In this document: positions 1 through 8,012 of the stretch, piece by piece | Numbering within the stretch: position 1 is the first letter of the stretch | Layout of the letters: each line of letters starts with the position of its first letter | Assembly (NCBI GenBank): GCA_029882975.1 | Contig: JAOUJW010000042.1 | Coordinates: forward strand, 1-47,507 | Length of the DNA: 47,507 bases | Direction of reading: 5' to 3' | DNA from: Gammaproteobacteria bacterium | GTDB lineage: Bacteria; Pseudomonadota; Gammaproteobacteria; SZUA-152 | Notes under the pieces: generated by a model | The model's input: the letters and a program-made list of their open reading frames with translations, nothing else | Database searches by the model: none | What the model was told of the DNA's origin: nothing | Translations under genes and position numbers: made by a program

Positions 1-321
1 CACAAATACCGCAGCCTGGTTTAAAGCGCGAGTCAAACTGGCGATATGGAATGGTTTTCGAACAAAAAAAGTACCGGCAATATTTTTATAGACATCGGAT
101 AATACGATGGTGGGTCGATTGGGATATAGATCACGGTACTTTTGCAGCCGTACTTGGGCAGACTCCCCATCCAGATCCAAAATGCCTATATCTGCCTCAT
201 ATTCAGACACCAACTCATAAACAGGACTTTCTTGGTCTTGAAAAAATAACTGCAAAGTACGGAATGTACGCCCTTGGGCACCACATATTGCCACTCGTAT
301 GGTAGGCGAACCCGGTCTCAT
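1..321 (-). CDS. Receiver-like (CheY-fold) protein, 3' end outside the window
   Basis: An open frame of 107 codons runs from an ATG at 319-321 to the left edge, so the C-terminus is missing. The translation has the layout of a response-regulator receiver: a hydrophobic strand near residues 8-13, ILDLD at 47-51 where the phospho-acceptor Asp would sit (D49 or D51), TIVLSD at 71-76, and FVRKPF at 86-91 with the conserved Lys-Pro pair. The acidic pair usual near the N-terminus is absent (VAICGAQG), so it may be a pseudo-receiver. Its ATG overlaps the stop of the upstream gene as ATGA, which implies translational coupling. Receiver fold is seen in the sequence; signalling role is inferred. Confidence 0.7.
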   Translation of the reverse strand, partial: MRPGSPTIRVAICGAQGRTFRTLQLFFQDQESPVYELVSEYEADIGILDLDGESAQVRLQKYRDLYPNRPTIVLSDVYKNIAGTFFVRKPFHIASLTRALNQAAVFV

Positions 322-1178
322 AATGATGCTCCTTTTAGTTCGGCATCAGATAAAATCGTGGTCTCACTAAGGTCAAGGTTGTTGCTTTGGGTATTGCTTT
401 GGGTGTTGCTTTGAGTACTGCGCAAGGCGTTTCGAATCTTCTTTGCGGTTTGAACCCATATATCATGGTCAGAAATATGTTCATGGGATAATTGCTGATA
501 CATACCCAGACAAGACTCCAGATCCCAAGTCGCCAGATAAATTTCGAGAAGTTGAAGTTGCAGTTCCTTGGAGTGAGGATATTGCACCAAACCCTGTTCC
601 AATAAGCGCTGCGCCTCTTCCACTTGTCCATATTCAATGTATTCATTCGCAGAGAAAACAAGCCTGCTGATTTTGTCCTGGTGCGCAATGCTGGGGTATG
701 TGTCAATAAACTCGGATATGCCAATGTAACCTTTGCTTAAAACCGAGGTACGGGTATACAGGAAAGTTTCACCATCCACTGATTTTTGGATGGCTTGATA
801 CAAAATTTTGAACTGTTGTGCTTTTAAAATGGGTTTGGCGAATTGCAGCATCCGCTGTTTTAAATGTTGTCCCTCGGATTTCAAGGCAATAAATAAATCC
901 ACCAAAGAACCGTATAAGTTATCCGCATCACGTTTGCGCGCCATCCAATGTATTCGAAGAACGTGATTGGATATGACGGTAGGACAACGGGCCACTAGAT
1001 GAGACAAATAAGCGTCGATACGCTTATCAAGTAGTGAGAAATCAATATCCAATTCCGAGCTAAGTACTTTGCGTACCCAGGCTTCAGGATCTGACACCGT
1101 TGTGCACCCATGGGAGCTGGAGTCAGATACTTCAGACATAGATGGTTTTAACGGCGTAACAAGCGCACTGCACGTCAT
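318..1178 (-). CDS. FimV C-terminal/TPR-like helical protein
   Basis: Mostly alpha-helical protein of about 286 residues. The segment around VFSANEYIEYGQVEEAQRLL and LQLQLLEIYLATWDLESC reads like the TPR-type C-terminal domain of FimV, the type IV pilus/polar hub protein. Near the C-terminus is a short Thr-Gln-Ser-Asn tandem repeat (three units, about 386-425). The start at 1178 is chosen because AGAGAGG lies 8 bases upstream; a longer frame to 1268 begins with TTG and its extra residues look non-coding, and an internal ATG at 1139 lacks a ribosome site. It is translationally coupled to the receiver-like gene downstream (ATGA), so the two probably act together. No signal peptide or membrane segment is seen, so it is probably cytoplasmic. 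Family assignment is by resemblance only. Confidence 0.65.
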   Translation of the reverse strand: MTCSALVTPLKPSMSEVSDSSSHGCTTVSDPEAWVRKVLSSELDIDFSLLDKRIDAYLSHLVARCPTVISNHVLRIHWMARKRDADNLYGSLVDLFIALKSEGQHLKQRMLQFAKPILKAQQFKILYQAIQKSVDGETFLYTRTSVLSKGYIGISEFIDTYPSIAHQDKISRLVFSANEYIEYGQVEEAQRLLEQGLVQYPHSKELQLQLLEIYLATWDLESCLGMYQQLSHEHISDHDIWVQTAKKIRNALRSTQSNTQSNTQSNNLDLSETTILSDAELKGASL

Positions 1179-1711
1179 GGTTCCCGGCCTCTCTGGGTTT
1201 ACACGTGCAGGACATTTGGGGATTGGAAAACCTGCTGCCGGCTGACAGCCAGAATAATCACAGCACAAAACAACGATCTGGCGATCTCACGCCTGTCTGC
1301 TTGCGTTCGCCTCATGCAATCGCAATGACCGCATTCAAGGACCGAACAGGCATGGGTTTTAACGGCTGCTTATAGTTCCACCAACAAAATTCACTGCACT
1401 AGTTAAAAAATAATCAATTCGATCATTCTTATATTGGACCGGGTCCATTATTTATTTTTATATTTCTATAGTTTAATTTCACTAACTAAGATTACACATA
1501 GTTTGATAATAGCTCGATCTGAATTAGTGTCAATAGCGGAGACAATATTGAGATCTGTTTACTATTTAACCTGCAAAGAATTGAAAAGCCTCTTTAGCGC
1601 GAGGAGATTCACAGTGCAAGGAGATTGACTCGGCAGACGCTTGCTCGGTCAATCTCCAAATTGCGACGATGAAATCAACTGAAGTCACTTCGCTGTTGTC
1701 GCGACTGGCAC
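1179..1711. other. Intergenic region, no gene seen
   Basis: About 530 bases between two minus-strand genes. The 5' leader of the FimV-like gene lies at the left. The middle is AT-rich (about 1395-1600) and could hold its promoter. A 64-codon plus-strand frame at 1434-1628 has no ribosome site and no recognisable content. The only clear structure is the inverted repeat at 1620-1657. Confidence 0.5.
1620..1657 (-). terminator. Inverted repeat downstream of the PAD gene
   Basis: Perfect 10-bp arms ggagattgac (1620-1629) and gtcaatctcc (1648-1657) flank an 18-base loop, 55 bases past the PAD stop codon. There is no T-run, so if it ends transcription it is not a classical intrinsic terminator. 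Confidence 0.35.
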
Positions 1712-3649
1712 CTATATATCGTAACCGCCATCCGGCTTATATTCCCACCATAAGCGATTTCGGAAAGGCTTACGTTGTATATTGGTGCCACAATGTACTT
1801 CACCTAACATTTCATGATAGGAATACCAATCATCAATAAACACGACGGAGCGCTCCGGTACGGCATCCCGAAACGCTTGTTCAAAAGCGCACAGACCTTC
1901 AATGACCGGACCGTAGGGCTTGGGTACGATGCTGGTGTTGTCAATGACCAGGTGATTAACCATGTCTGGAAAATAAGCGACTGTCCGATTTGTACCTGCC
2001 GGGTGAAATAAAACCGGTATTTGTATGATGTGCCGATCGTCAACACCCAAGTTGCGTTTCAGAATCTCAATATTAGAATCCATATGATTTTGGTATTCCA
2101 TATTATCAAGCCAAAATCCTGTGTCATCCAGCAAGTCACTAACGGCTATCTCTGCGGATATGCCGCTGCCCGGCTCACCACGCATTCGTCCTTCAAACAA
2201 AGTACTACTGCCATAACCGGTAATTTTTAAACGTTCCAAAATAGCTTTGGCTCGTTGCGGTGAAGCAACCAACACTTCAAAGCCCACATCATTATTGGCC
2301 GGGACAAAACAGATAATTTCATCGGCATGCCCCACAGACAACCAGTCAGTGTATATCTCAAAGGGGGCCTGAACTTTTTGTGCATACAGAAACTTGCGTA
2401 ATTGCGGCATCATTTGACGGTTGGCTTCAGAATAGTCACCATACTTTTTTCCACCAAACACGATTCGTCCAAAAGGATAATAGCGTCCATTGACCGTTAC
2501 CGGTGGACTGACCTCCAAATTTCCGAAGGAATCCAGGGAATTGGGCCGGCTACCACCCACTTGAAAATGGCCGAAGTCAGGCCCCAGTAAAGCCCGCTCA
2601 GGAAAATCGTCCAGGCCTCGATCCCTGGGACTGTCCATCACGACGGGTAAAATATGGCTGCTTCCCTGAACATAACCGAATTCGATTTCATCCTGTATCC
2701 AGCGATCCCCCATGTGGTCTTGCGGCTCAATCACCGTCAAGGGCACACCCATCGTATCCAAGGCAGTGGCCAATCCATGAAGAAACCGTTCATTGCTGTT
2801 ACCGCCGTCTGCGATTCGACAGGTAAACACTCGCTCCGCCGCCAGGGTATTGGGTGTCATAATCCAGGGTGCCACTCTAAACACCATGGAATCCGTGGCC
2901 AAAACAGACCGTCCCTGGACCAATAACAACTCTAATGTAATCAGACCTTCAAAATTTGCGCCTGGGTATTCATGGGCTTCGATAAAATACTCTCCCCCTT
3001 TGATCGAAAGAGGTTCGGAACTCACCAGCGGAGCTTGCTCGCCTTTAGGATCTTTACCCAGGATTCTGACATAACTGCCATCGATGTCTTGCGCGTAAAC
3101 GGTAAAGCGAGCGGCCGATCCTTCCGTTGCAGTTAAGCTAAGGTAAACATTCTCTGGAAACGTATCCAATAAAGTGTCTTCAACTCTGAATTTAGACCAC
3201 TCGGAAAAATGTCCCAAGGCCGGATCAATCTCGGAAATGTCCAAATCATTGTTGACCAGTAATACCGCCCCTCTCTGACCGCTACCCCAAACCCAGGCTT
3301 CATTGCCGCTGTCTGCATGATCCACATCTCCATCACGATCACTGTCGTTTTTCAAGGAAACCCTACATACATCGGCCCTTATCTCCAAACGATCCTGTTC
3401 ATTGCCCTGCTCATCTACATTAACTAAGGTAGCGGAGTTTTTCCCGGCGGCGAGCGCTTGTATTCTGATCAAACCCTCATACGGCAACGGAACTGATACA
3501 GATTCATTTAGATTAAATTCTTTCCATTCGTTGTTCTGTACGTAATATATTTGCAGCCCGGATGCGTGTAACAACACCACATTACCTGTTTGCACATTGT
3601 AATTGATCCGGACACTTTCACCTCTGGACAAAAAATGATTTGATTGCAT
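1712..3649 (-). CDS. Peptidylarginine deiminase, animal-type three-domain PAD
   Basis: Converts peptidyl-arginine to citrulline with release of ammonia. The full PAD architecture is visible. Numbered from the longer start at 3679: an N-terminal beta domain (about 11-110), a PAD_M calcium-binding domain with NDSDRDGDVDHAD (111-123) and WGSGQRGAVLLVNND (131-145), and a C-terminal catalytic domain from about 285. Catalytic residues match vertebrate PAD4 as I recall it: D330 in WIQDEIE, H451 and D453 in SVGHADE, C630 in GEVHCGTN, and substrate arginines R352/R354 in DSPRDRGL. VFRVAPWIMTPNT and LDSFGNLEVSPPVTV are nearly identical to the human stretches. Start 3649 is preferred because AGGGAG lies 6 bases upstream and a TATAAT box at 3682-3687 would place the transcript start after the ATG at 3679. 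No signal peptide, so cytoplasmic and unlike secreted Porphyromonas PPAD. Neighbours give no clue to the target. Confidence 0.93.
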   Translation of the reverse strand: MQSNHFLSRGESVRINYNVQTGNVVLLHASGLQIYYVQNNEWKEFNLNESVSVPLPYEGLIRIQALAAGKNSATLVNVDEQGNEQDRLEIRADVCRVSLKNDSDRDGDVDHADSGNEAWVWGSGQRGAVLLVNNDLDISEIDPALGHFSEWSKFRVEDTLLDTFPENVYLSLTATEGSAARFTVYAQDIDGSYVRILGKDPKGEQAPLVSSEPLSIKGGEYFIEAHEYPGANFEGLITLELLLVQGRSVLATDSMVFRVAPWIMTPNTLAAERVFTCRIADGGNSNERFLHGLATALDTMGVPLTVIEPQDHMGDRWIQDEIEFGYVQGSSHILPVVMDSPRDRGLDDFPERALLGPDFGHFQVGGSRPNSLDSFGNLEVSPPVTVNGRYYPFGRIVFGGKKYGDYSEANRQMMPQLRKFLYAQKVQAPFEIYTDWLSVGHADEIICFVPANNDVGFEVLVASPQRAKAILERLKITGYGSSTLFEGRMRGEPGSGISAEIAVSDLLDDTGFWLDNMEYQNHMDSNIEILKRNLGVDDRHIIQIPVLFHPAGTNRTVAYFPDMVNHLVIDNTSIVPKPYGPVIEGLCAFEQAFRDAVPERSVVFIDDWYSYHEMLGEVHCGTNIQRKPFRNRLWWEYKPDGGYDI

Positions 3650-3812
3650 TGGACTCTCCCTGCTCCCCGATTCAGACATCTATTATACTGATCCCGGTTT
3701 ACTTTTAGTTTCGACCTACAGAATTATTTTCGCAAATTATCTCATCAGTGTTTATCAGAATCATTGCCGCTAACGTATAATGTACCTTTTTCCATGATCA
3801 ACGGACAGCTAT
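3650..3812. promoter_or_regulatory. Divergent promoter region for PAD and acyltransferase genes
   Basis: The two genes diverge from this 160-bp AT-rich gap. A TATAAT hexamer lies on the minus strand at 3682-3687 for the PAD gene, and another on the plus strand at 3776-3781, 32 bases before the acyltransferase ATG. Neither has a convincing -35 box. Confidence 0.4.
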
Positions 3813-4409
3813 ATGTACATCCCTGAACCCGGTGACAACCTACCCCGACGGGGCAATGCCTTCAGCAAATGGCTGGGACGCAGTATTTTGCGTCTTTGTC
3901 GCTGGCGTATTGAAGGGTCGTTTTGCCAATCACCCAAATTCGTAATTGTCATGGCGCCACACACTTCCTGGTGGGACTTTACCAACAACTTTGGTGTTTT
4001 ATTAGCAACCGGACTGCACGCCTCATGGTTCATAGCCAACAAATACACCAAAGGAATCATTGGCACCTTATTGGGCTACGTGGGAGCCATTCCGGTTGAA
4101 CGCAGTGAACGCACGGATATGGTTACCCAAATGGCCAATCAGTTTCACAACCACGACAGATTTTTACTGGCCATCTTTCCGGAAGGAACCCGCAAACCCG
4201 TACCCCACTGGAAAACCGGATTTTGGCATATCGCCAAAAAAGCACAAGTGCCCGTGCAATTGGTTGCTGTGGATTATCGTAAACGTGCCACCGTCTTCGG
4301 ACCGGTAATGGAATTGTCGGATAATGTGGACGCTGACATACAGCACATGCGTGAGTATTTCAGACCCGTTCTCGCCAAGCGGCCGGAAAAAGCCCTTTAC
4401 GACAACTGA
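3813..4409 (+). CDS. PlsC-like 1-acylglycerol-3-phosphate acyltransferase family protein
   Basis: 198-residue acyltransferase of the PlsC/LPLAT superfamily. The catalytic HX4D motif is H50-T-S-W-W-D55 and the substrate-binding motif FPEGTR is at 122-127, followed by a Lys/His-rich stretch. There is no long N-terminal membrane anchor, only amphipathic segments, and it is shorter than classical PlsC (about 245 residues), so it belongs to the short 'glycerol acyltransferase' group. It is likely to act at the inner membrane on lysophosphatidate or a related acceptor; the exact acceptor cannot be read from sequence. It stands alone, convergent with yaiI. Confidence 0.85.
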   Translation: MYIPEPGDNLPRRGNAFSKWLGRSILRLCRWRIEGSFCQSPKFVIVMAPHTSWWDFTNNFGVLLATGLHASWFIANKYTKGIIGTLLGYVGAIPVERSERTDMVTQMANQFHNHDRFLLAIFPEGTRKPVPHWKTGFWHIAKKAQVPVQLVAVDYRKRATVFGPVMELSDNVDADIQHMREYFRPVLAKRPEKALYDN

Positions 4410-4467
4410 ATTGTGCAGCGGCCTGTTTGCTGCATTGGACTTCTTTTGCGGTGGATTAAGTGAAAGA

Positions 4468-4926
4468 TTAGTTCTCTTGTCTTTGTTTGATTGCAAGCCA
4501 ACGATCAAGCTGATCGGCAAATGCTTTTCGATCCGCTTGACTCAAACCGGACGGTCCTCCCGTATGCACACCGCTGCTGCGTAACGTATCCATAAAGTCC
4601 CGCATATTGAGCTTGGCTTTAATCGTATCCTTGCTGAATAATTCGCCTCTGGGACTCAACGCTGCCCCGCCCTCACTCAATACTTCATCCGCCAATGGAA
4701 TGTCACTGGTAATGACCAGGTCACCGGTTTTAACGCGTTTCACAATTTCATTGTCGGCCACATCAAAACCCGAGTCCACCCTTACGCTGCGAATGTACTT
4801 GGAAGACGGTGTTTTGATGAATTGGTTAGCGATGAGCGTAACTTGTGTTTGCGTTCTTACCGCTGCCCGAAACAAAATCTCCTTAATCACCACGGGACAG
4901 GCATCCGCGTCAACCCAGATTTCCAA
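4468..4926 (-). CDS. yaiI: UPF0178/YaiI family NYN-type protein
   Basis: 152-residue member of the YaiI/YqxD (UPF0178) family, the same length as E. coli YaiI. Family hallmarks are [15 protein letters not shown] at the N-terminus, the Asp-rich [13 protein letters not shown] and the C-terminal [16 protein letters not shown]. The fold is PIN/NYN-like and suggests a nuclease, but the biochemical role of the family is poorly known. The start is a TTG at 4924-4926, chosen because GAGG lies 8 bases upstream and because family members begin directly before the WVDADACP motif; a longer frame reaches 4989 with a non-conserved tail. Convergent with the acyltransferase gene. Confidence 0.9.
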   Translation of the reverse strand: MEIWVDADACPVVIKEILFRAAVRTQTQVTLIANQFIKTPSSKYIRSVRVDSGFDVADNEIVKRVKTGDLVITSDIPLADEVLSEGGAALSPRGELFSKDTIKAKLNMRDFMDTLRSSGVHTGGPSGLSQADRKAFADQLDRWLAIKQRQEN

Positions 4927-5141
4927 TGTGTTATCCTCTACCAAACTCAAATAGTTCCTGCATCCTACCATCACCCAGCACCGATTCAAATAGCATCATA
5001 TTTATCTATTCTCCGAACCGTCTCAGGCCCTCCCAGGACATAGCGTAACTTCCGATATACTACAAATCCAGCCGATGTAAGCGATTGGAAAATATTCTAC
5101 GTATACTCTACGTGAAAAGAATCAACAAAAAGGCAGTTACC

Positions 5142-6512
5142 ATGAAATATCAACGCATACCTTCAGCAATATTGATTAATTTTCTTCTACTGTTCACCGC
5201 ATTGTTGTTTACTGCATCAGCAACCGCCGCCAACTTTGTATCGCTGGACGATCAATTTGCCAGAGTCGCAGATAAGGCCCCCGGATTTGGTGGCGTCTAC
5301 TTTGATGACTATGGCCGTCTCAATATTCACATAAAACCGGCCGGCCCTGAAATTTCGTCAGAAGAAAAGAAAGCAGTGTTAAGCAGTTTGCGCGCCGTAT
5401 TTGGCATCAACAGAATGAGTGCACCCATGGGCGCCGTCAAGGATCGCCTGCTGGTAAAGAAACCCACCAACACAGGCCCGATCTATCATAGCGCCGCCTA
5501 TGGTTTCAAGGACCTGCTCTCCTGGCGCAACGAAATTAGAACCAATATATTTAAAAAGCTTATACTAACGTTGGATATCAATGAATCCGAAAACCGAATA
5601 AGTATTGGCGTTCCTGATGTGGCTCGCTATAAAGCCAAACTGGAGTATGAACTCGCCGGACTGGGTATTCCGCTTCACGCAGTAATCATAGACCAAGGTA
5701 AAGTATTGATCCCTTACAATCACATGAATATGGAATTTTTTCCGGAAAAACAAGGGGGCATTCGCATTTCCAGGGTTGCAGACGGCAGAACCTTTGGTTG
5801 CACTATCGGATATAACAGCGCACGCCCATTCCTTTGGCTGAATATCGCCGGATTTGTTACTGCCGCACATTGTACTGAACAGCCAGGATCGGTTAGTGCA
5901 ACCACTTTCTTCCAACCGGACTCGCCTAACAACTCCGGAGTGGAAGAATTGGATCCCCCTTTCATCACACTTCCAGGATGCCCGCCGGGCATCACCTGCC
6001 GTTTAAGCGACTCCGCATATGTTAACTATGGAGGAATGCCAACGCGAACCGGTAGTGTCGCTAAAACCACGAATTGGCTGGCATCACGAGTCATTGACCA
6101 TAATTCTCCGGAGTTTACTGTAAGTGGATTTGTGTCTAACCAACTCGTTGGCGATGTCTTGGAAAAAGTCGGCCAAACCACAGGTTGGACAGTATCAAAA
6201 ATTGAATCCACTTGCTTTGACATTTTCGCCGGTCCACTTATGGACACCCTACTGTTGTGTCAAAACCAAACTTACCTGGAAAGCTACCCTGACATTAGAG
6301 ACAATCTGCGTATTTCAGCTACCGGCGACAGCGGCGCACCGGTTTTCTATTGGGACTTAAATACAGATGCTAAAATTGCCGGAATACTTATTGGCGGGAT
6401 AGCTGACAAAAACGATCCAACCCAACAGGACATTCGTCGGTATGTATACAGCCCGATCGGGAACATCATCAGTGAACTGGGAACAGCGGGAATTCCACTG
6501 CTCGCCCCCTAA
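5142..6512 (+). CDS. Secreted trypsin-like serine protease (S1 family) with propeptide-like N-domain
   Basis: 456-residue exported protease. A signal peptide covers about residues 1-30 (hydrophobic core, cleavage after ATAA). Residues 31-210 form an unrecognised domain, plausibly a propeptide as in alpha-lytic-protease-type enzymes. The catalytic domain has H243 in FVTAAHC, D290 in RLSDSAYV and S397 in ATGDSGAP, a complete triad; several cysteine pairs (C220/C244, C280/C286, C359/C373) suggest disulfides in an oxidising compartment. Start at 5142 has AGG 8 bases upstream; the longer frame from 5085 would bury the signal peptide. A terminator hairpin follows directly, so it is monocistronic. 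Substrate unknown. Confidence 0.88.
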   Translation: MKYQRIPSAILINFLLLFTALLFTASATAANFVSLDDQFARVADKAPGFGGVYFDDYGRLNIHIKPAGPEISSEEKKAVLSSLRAVFGINRMSAPMGAVKDRLLVKKPTNTGPIYHSAAYGFKDLLSWRNEIRTNIFKKLILTLDINESENRISIGVPDVARYKAKLEYELAGLGIPLHAVIIDQGKVLIPYNHMNMEFFPEKQGGIRISRVADGRTFGCTIGYNSARPFLWLNIAGFVTAAHCTEQPGSVSATTFFQPDSPNNSGVEELDPPFITLPGCPPGITCRLSDSAYVNYGGMPTRTGSVAKTTNWLASRVIDHNSPEFTVSGFVSNQLVGDVLEKVGQTTGWTVSKIESTCFDIFAGPLMDTLLLCQNQTYLESYPDIRDNLRISATGDSGAPVFYWDLNTDAKIAGILIGGIADKNDPTQQDIRRYVYSPIGNIISELGTAGIPLLAP

Positions 6513-6520
6513 AAACATGT

Positions 6521-6543
6521 CCAGCCCGGCACTGCCGGGCTGG
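6521..6543 (+). terminator. Hairpin terminator of the protease gene
   Basis: Perfect 10-bp stem ccagcccggc/gccgggctgg with a 3-base loop, 8 bases after the protease stop, followed by a short weak T-rich stretch. It may serve both converging genes. Confidence 0.7.
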
Positions 6544-6575
6544 TTTACCTTCTAAACTTAGGTATACAAGCTATT

Positions 6576-7118
6576 TCAAGGGATTTTTAATTTTAGTAAA
6601 AAGCAGCCCGACATAGCACTGCCAAAATCAGCCAATAGAAATGAACTGTTAATGCCAAATGCAAAAAACCGGTTGACGTTCCTTTCCCACTCCAAAACAT
6701 AGACCGGTGCCACCCCGGTAAGCCTGGACCTGTCTTCGGGCCCCGGATTGAGAAAGGGTGACTCATACCCCCTAAGTTCCCATTTAGACAAACCAATTTT
6801 ATTTATCAGACGCGAGCGATTGCTGACTTTCAATGATTTCCCGAATAGTATCTGTGTTTGAGACACGTCGTAAGAATCCCCAAAAGATATAACGGCGTTA
6901 ACTTGAGATGCAACTTCAAACACAAAATCATTGGATAGACGCACCCCCATTCTGGGCGACGCCGCGAAACCACCCGAAGTATAGCTTTCCCCATATAGGG
7001 TTTTACCGGCCTTAACATGAACTCGCCCTACACCTATCTGAGGAGAGAGATAGAAGTTGGGCTCGGCGTAGGACACGCTGGTAAACAGCATCAGCAAAAC
7101 CCAAGCCACCATTTTCAT
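6576..7118 (-). CDS. Small outer-membrane beta-barrel-like protein (PagL/acyloxyacyl hydrolase-like shape)
   Basis: About 180 residues with an N-terminal signal peptide (MKMVAWVLLMLFTSVSYAEP, cleavage after SYA). The mature part alternates polar and hydrophobic residues in short strands (FYLSPQIGVGRVHV, GGFAASPRMGVRLSNDFVFE, VYVLEWERNVNRFFAFGI), the pattern of a small 8-stranded outer-membrane barrel. I do not see a clear PagL catalytic motif, so no enzymatic role is assigned. Start 7118 is chosen as the Met that begins the signal peptide, with GGAG about 10 bases upstream. Convergent with the protease gene. Confidence 0.6.
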   Translation of the reverse strand: MKMVAWVLLMLFTSVSYAEPNFYLSPQIGVGRVHVKAGKTLYGESYTSGGFAASPRMGVRLSNDFVFEVASQVNAVISFGDSYDVSQTQILFGKSLKVSNRSRLINKIGLSKWELRGYESPFLNPGPEDRSRLTGVAPVYVLEWERNVNRFFAFGINSSFLLADFGSAMSGCFLLKLKIP

Positions 7119-7283
7119 TACCCTGTACTCCATCAACAAAACATTGTTACGCAATCGCGCCGAACCAATTGCTGCTTTTGTTTTATACTAGAACCAATGA
7201 AGGCCGGAGGATATAACGCCTATAGGTTAAGTCATAAAGACAAAGGTACTATGAAAATCAGGGGAAGAATAAGCTCAGGTTTT

Positions 7284-7319
7284 CAAGAAAAAATCGAGCG
7301 GGAACACTCCCGCTCGATT
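7284..7319 (-). terminator. Intrinsic terminator of the DUF2892 gene
   Basis: Perfect 12-bp stem (7292-7303 with 7308-7319, sequence aatcgagcggga and complement), 4-base loop, then a T-run on the minus strand (TTTTTTCTTG). This is a textbook rho-independent terminator 20 bases past the stop codon. Confidence 0.85.
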
Positions 7320-7337
7320 CGTCATCCCGGCACTGCC

Positions 7338-7814
7338 TTAAGCGGCGTGGGGATAATCCACTTCGTAATGTTCTTCGGTGCCTTGTTCCTCAGGCAGTTC
7401 CTCGGATTGCTCAACGACAATCTCAGTCTCAGTCTTACTGAACAGTGCGGTAAGAGGTTCTACGCCTGCAATCGCAGCAAACACCGGATAAATACCCAGC
7501 AACGGCAGAACTGCCAAGTTACCCAATGGTGCAGTAACTACGTAAACGCTGCCGATAGCTGCTATTCCCACTGTTGCGGCAACAACGCGAACCGGCGTTG
7601 ACAGTTCGCCCTGAGAACCCAGTAGTGCTTTCAACGGGCTCCAGCCCGTAACTGCCGTAAACATGGGATAGATTGCCAATAGGGGCAGCAGGGCCAACCA
7701 GCCCAGTGGCGTTGCGGTTGTAGTCATGGTCACGCCGATCAATGTAGCACCCGCACCGACGCGAACAAGGCGTGAAACCGTGCTCAAATTACCTACTCGA
7801 TCTGAATTATTCAT
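7338..7814 (-). CDS. DUF2892 (YgaP membrane-domain) protein with internal duplication
   Basis: 158-residue inner-membrane protein with two copies of the DUF2892/YgaP-TM unit: residues about 15-68 (LPLLAIYPMFTAVTGWSPLKALLG) and about 72-128 (LPLLGIYPVFAAIAGVEPLTALF), each a pair of hydrophobic segments ending in the family's conserved P-L motif, with the usual Cys before it replaced by Ser or Glu. The C-terminal tail is acidic (about 30 residues). In E. coli YgaP this membrane unit is fused to a rhodanese domain; here a rhodanese-containing gene lies just upstream on the same strand, so the two may act as a split YgaP handling sulfane sulfur at the membrane. That link is an inference. Confidence 0.75.
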   Translation of the reverse strand: MNNSDRVGNLSTVSRLVRVGAGATLIGVTMTTTATPLGWLALLPLLAIYPMFTAVTGWSPLKALLGSQGELSTPVRVVAATVGIAAIGSVYVVTAPLGNLAVLPLLGIYPVFAAIAGVEPLTALFSKTETEIVVEQSEELPEEQGTEEHYEVDYPHAA

Positions 7815-8012
7815 GACATCCCCCTTTGTTGATGTGTGAAATCTTTCCTTATAGTAAGTAAAGCTCAGGGGGATGAAGCTTCTCTTACCGTTTTATTAAT
7901 TTTGGCTTAAGGTGAGTGACGGCCTCTCATTACATTTTATCCCTTTGTTTTAATTGGTTTATTATGTGGCGTTTCCGTTCGAAAACCGATCGGATTGGAA
8001 CTTATTTCTCCT

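Noticed and set aside
51-305. Plus-strand 84-codon frame at the left edge
   Set aside because: Antisense to the receiver-like gene, which has a coherent fold and a coupled start.
1434-1628. 64-codon plus-strand frame in the AT-rich gap
   Set aside because: No ribosome site and low-complexity content; its end lies in an inverted repeat.
7017-7601. 194-codon plus-strand frame
   Set aside because: Runs antisense through the DUF2892 gene and its terminator; Cys/His/Gln-rich text typical of shadow frames.
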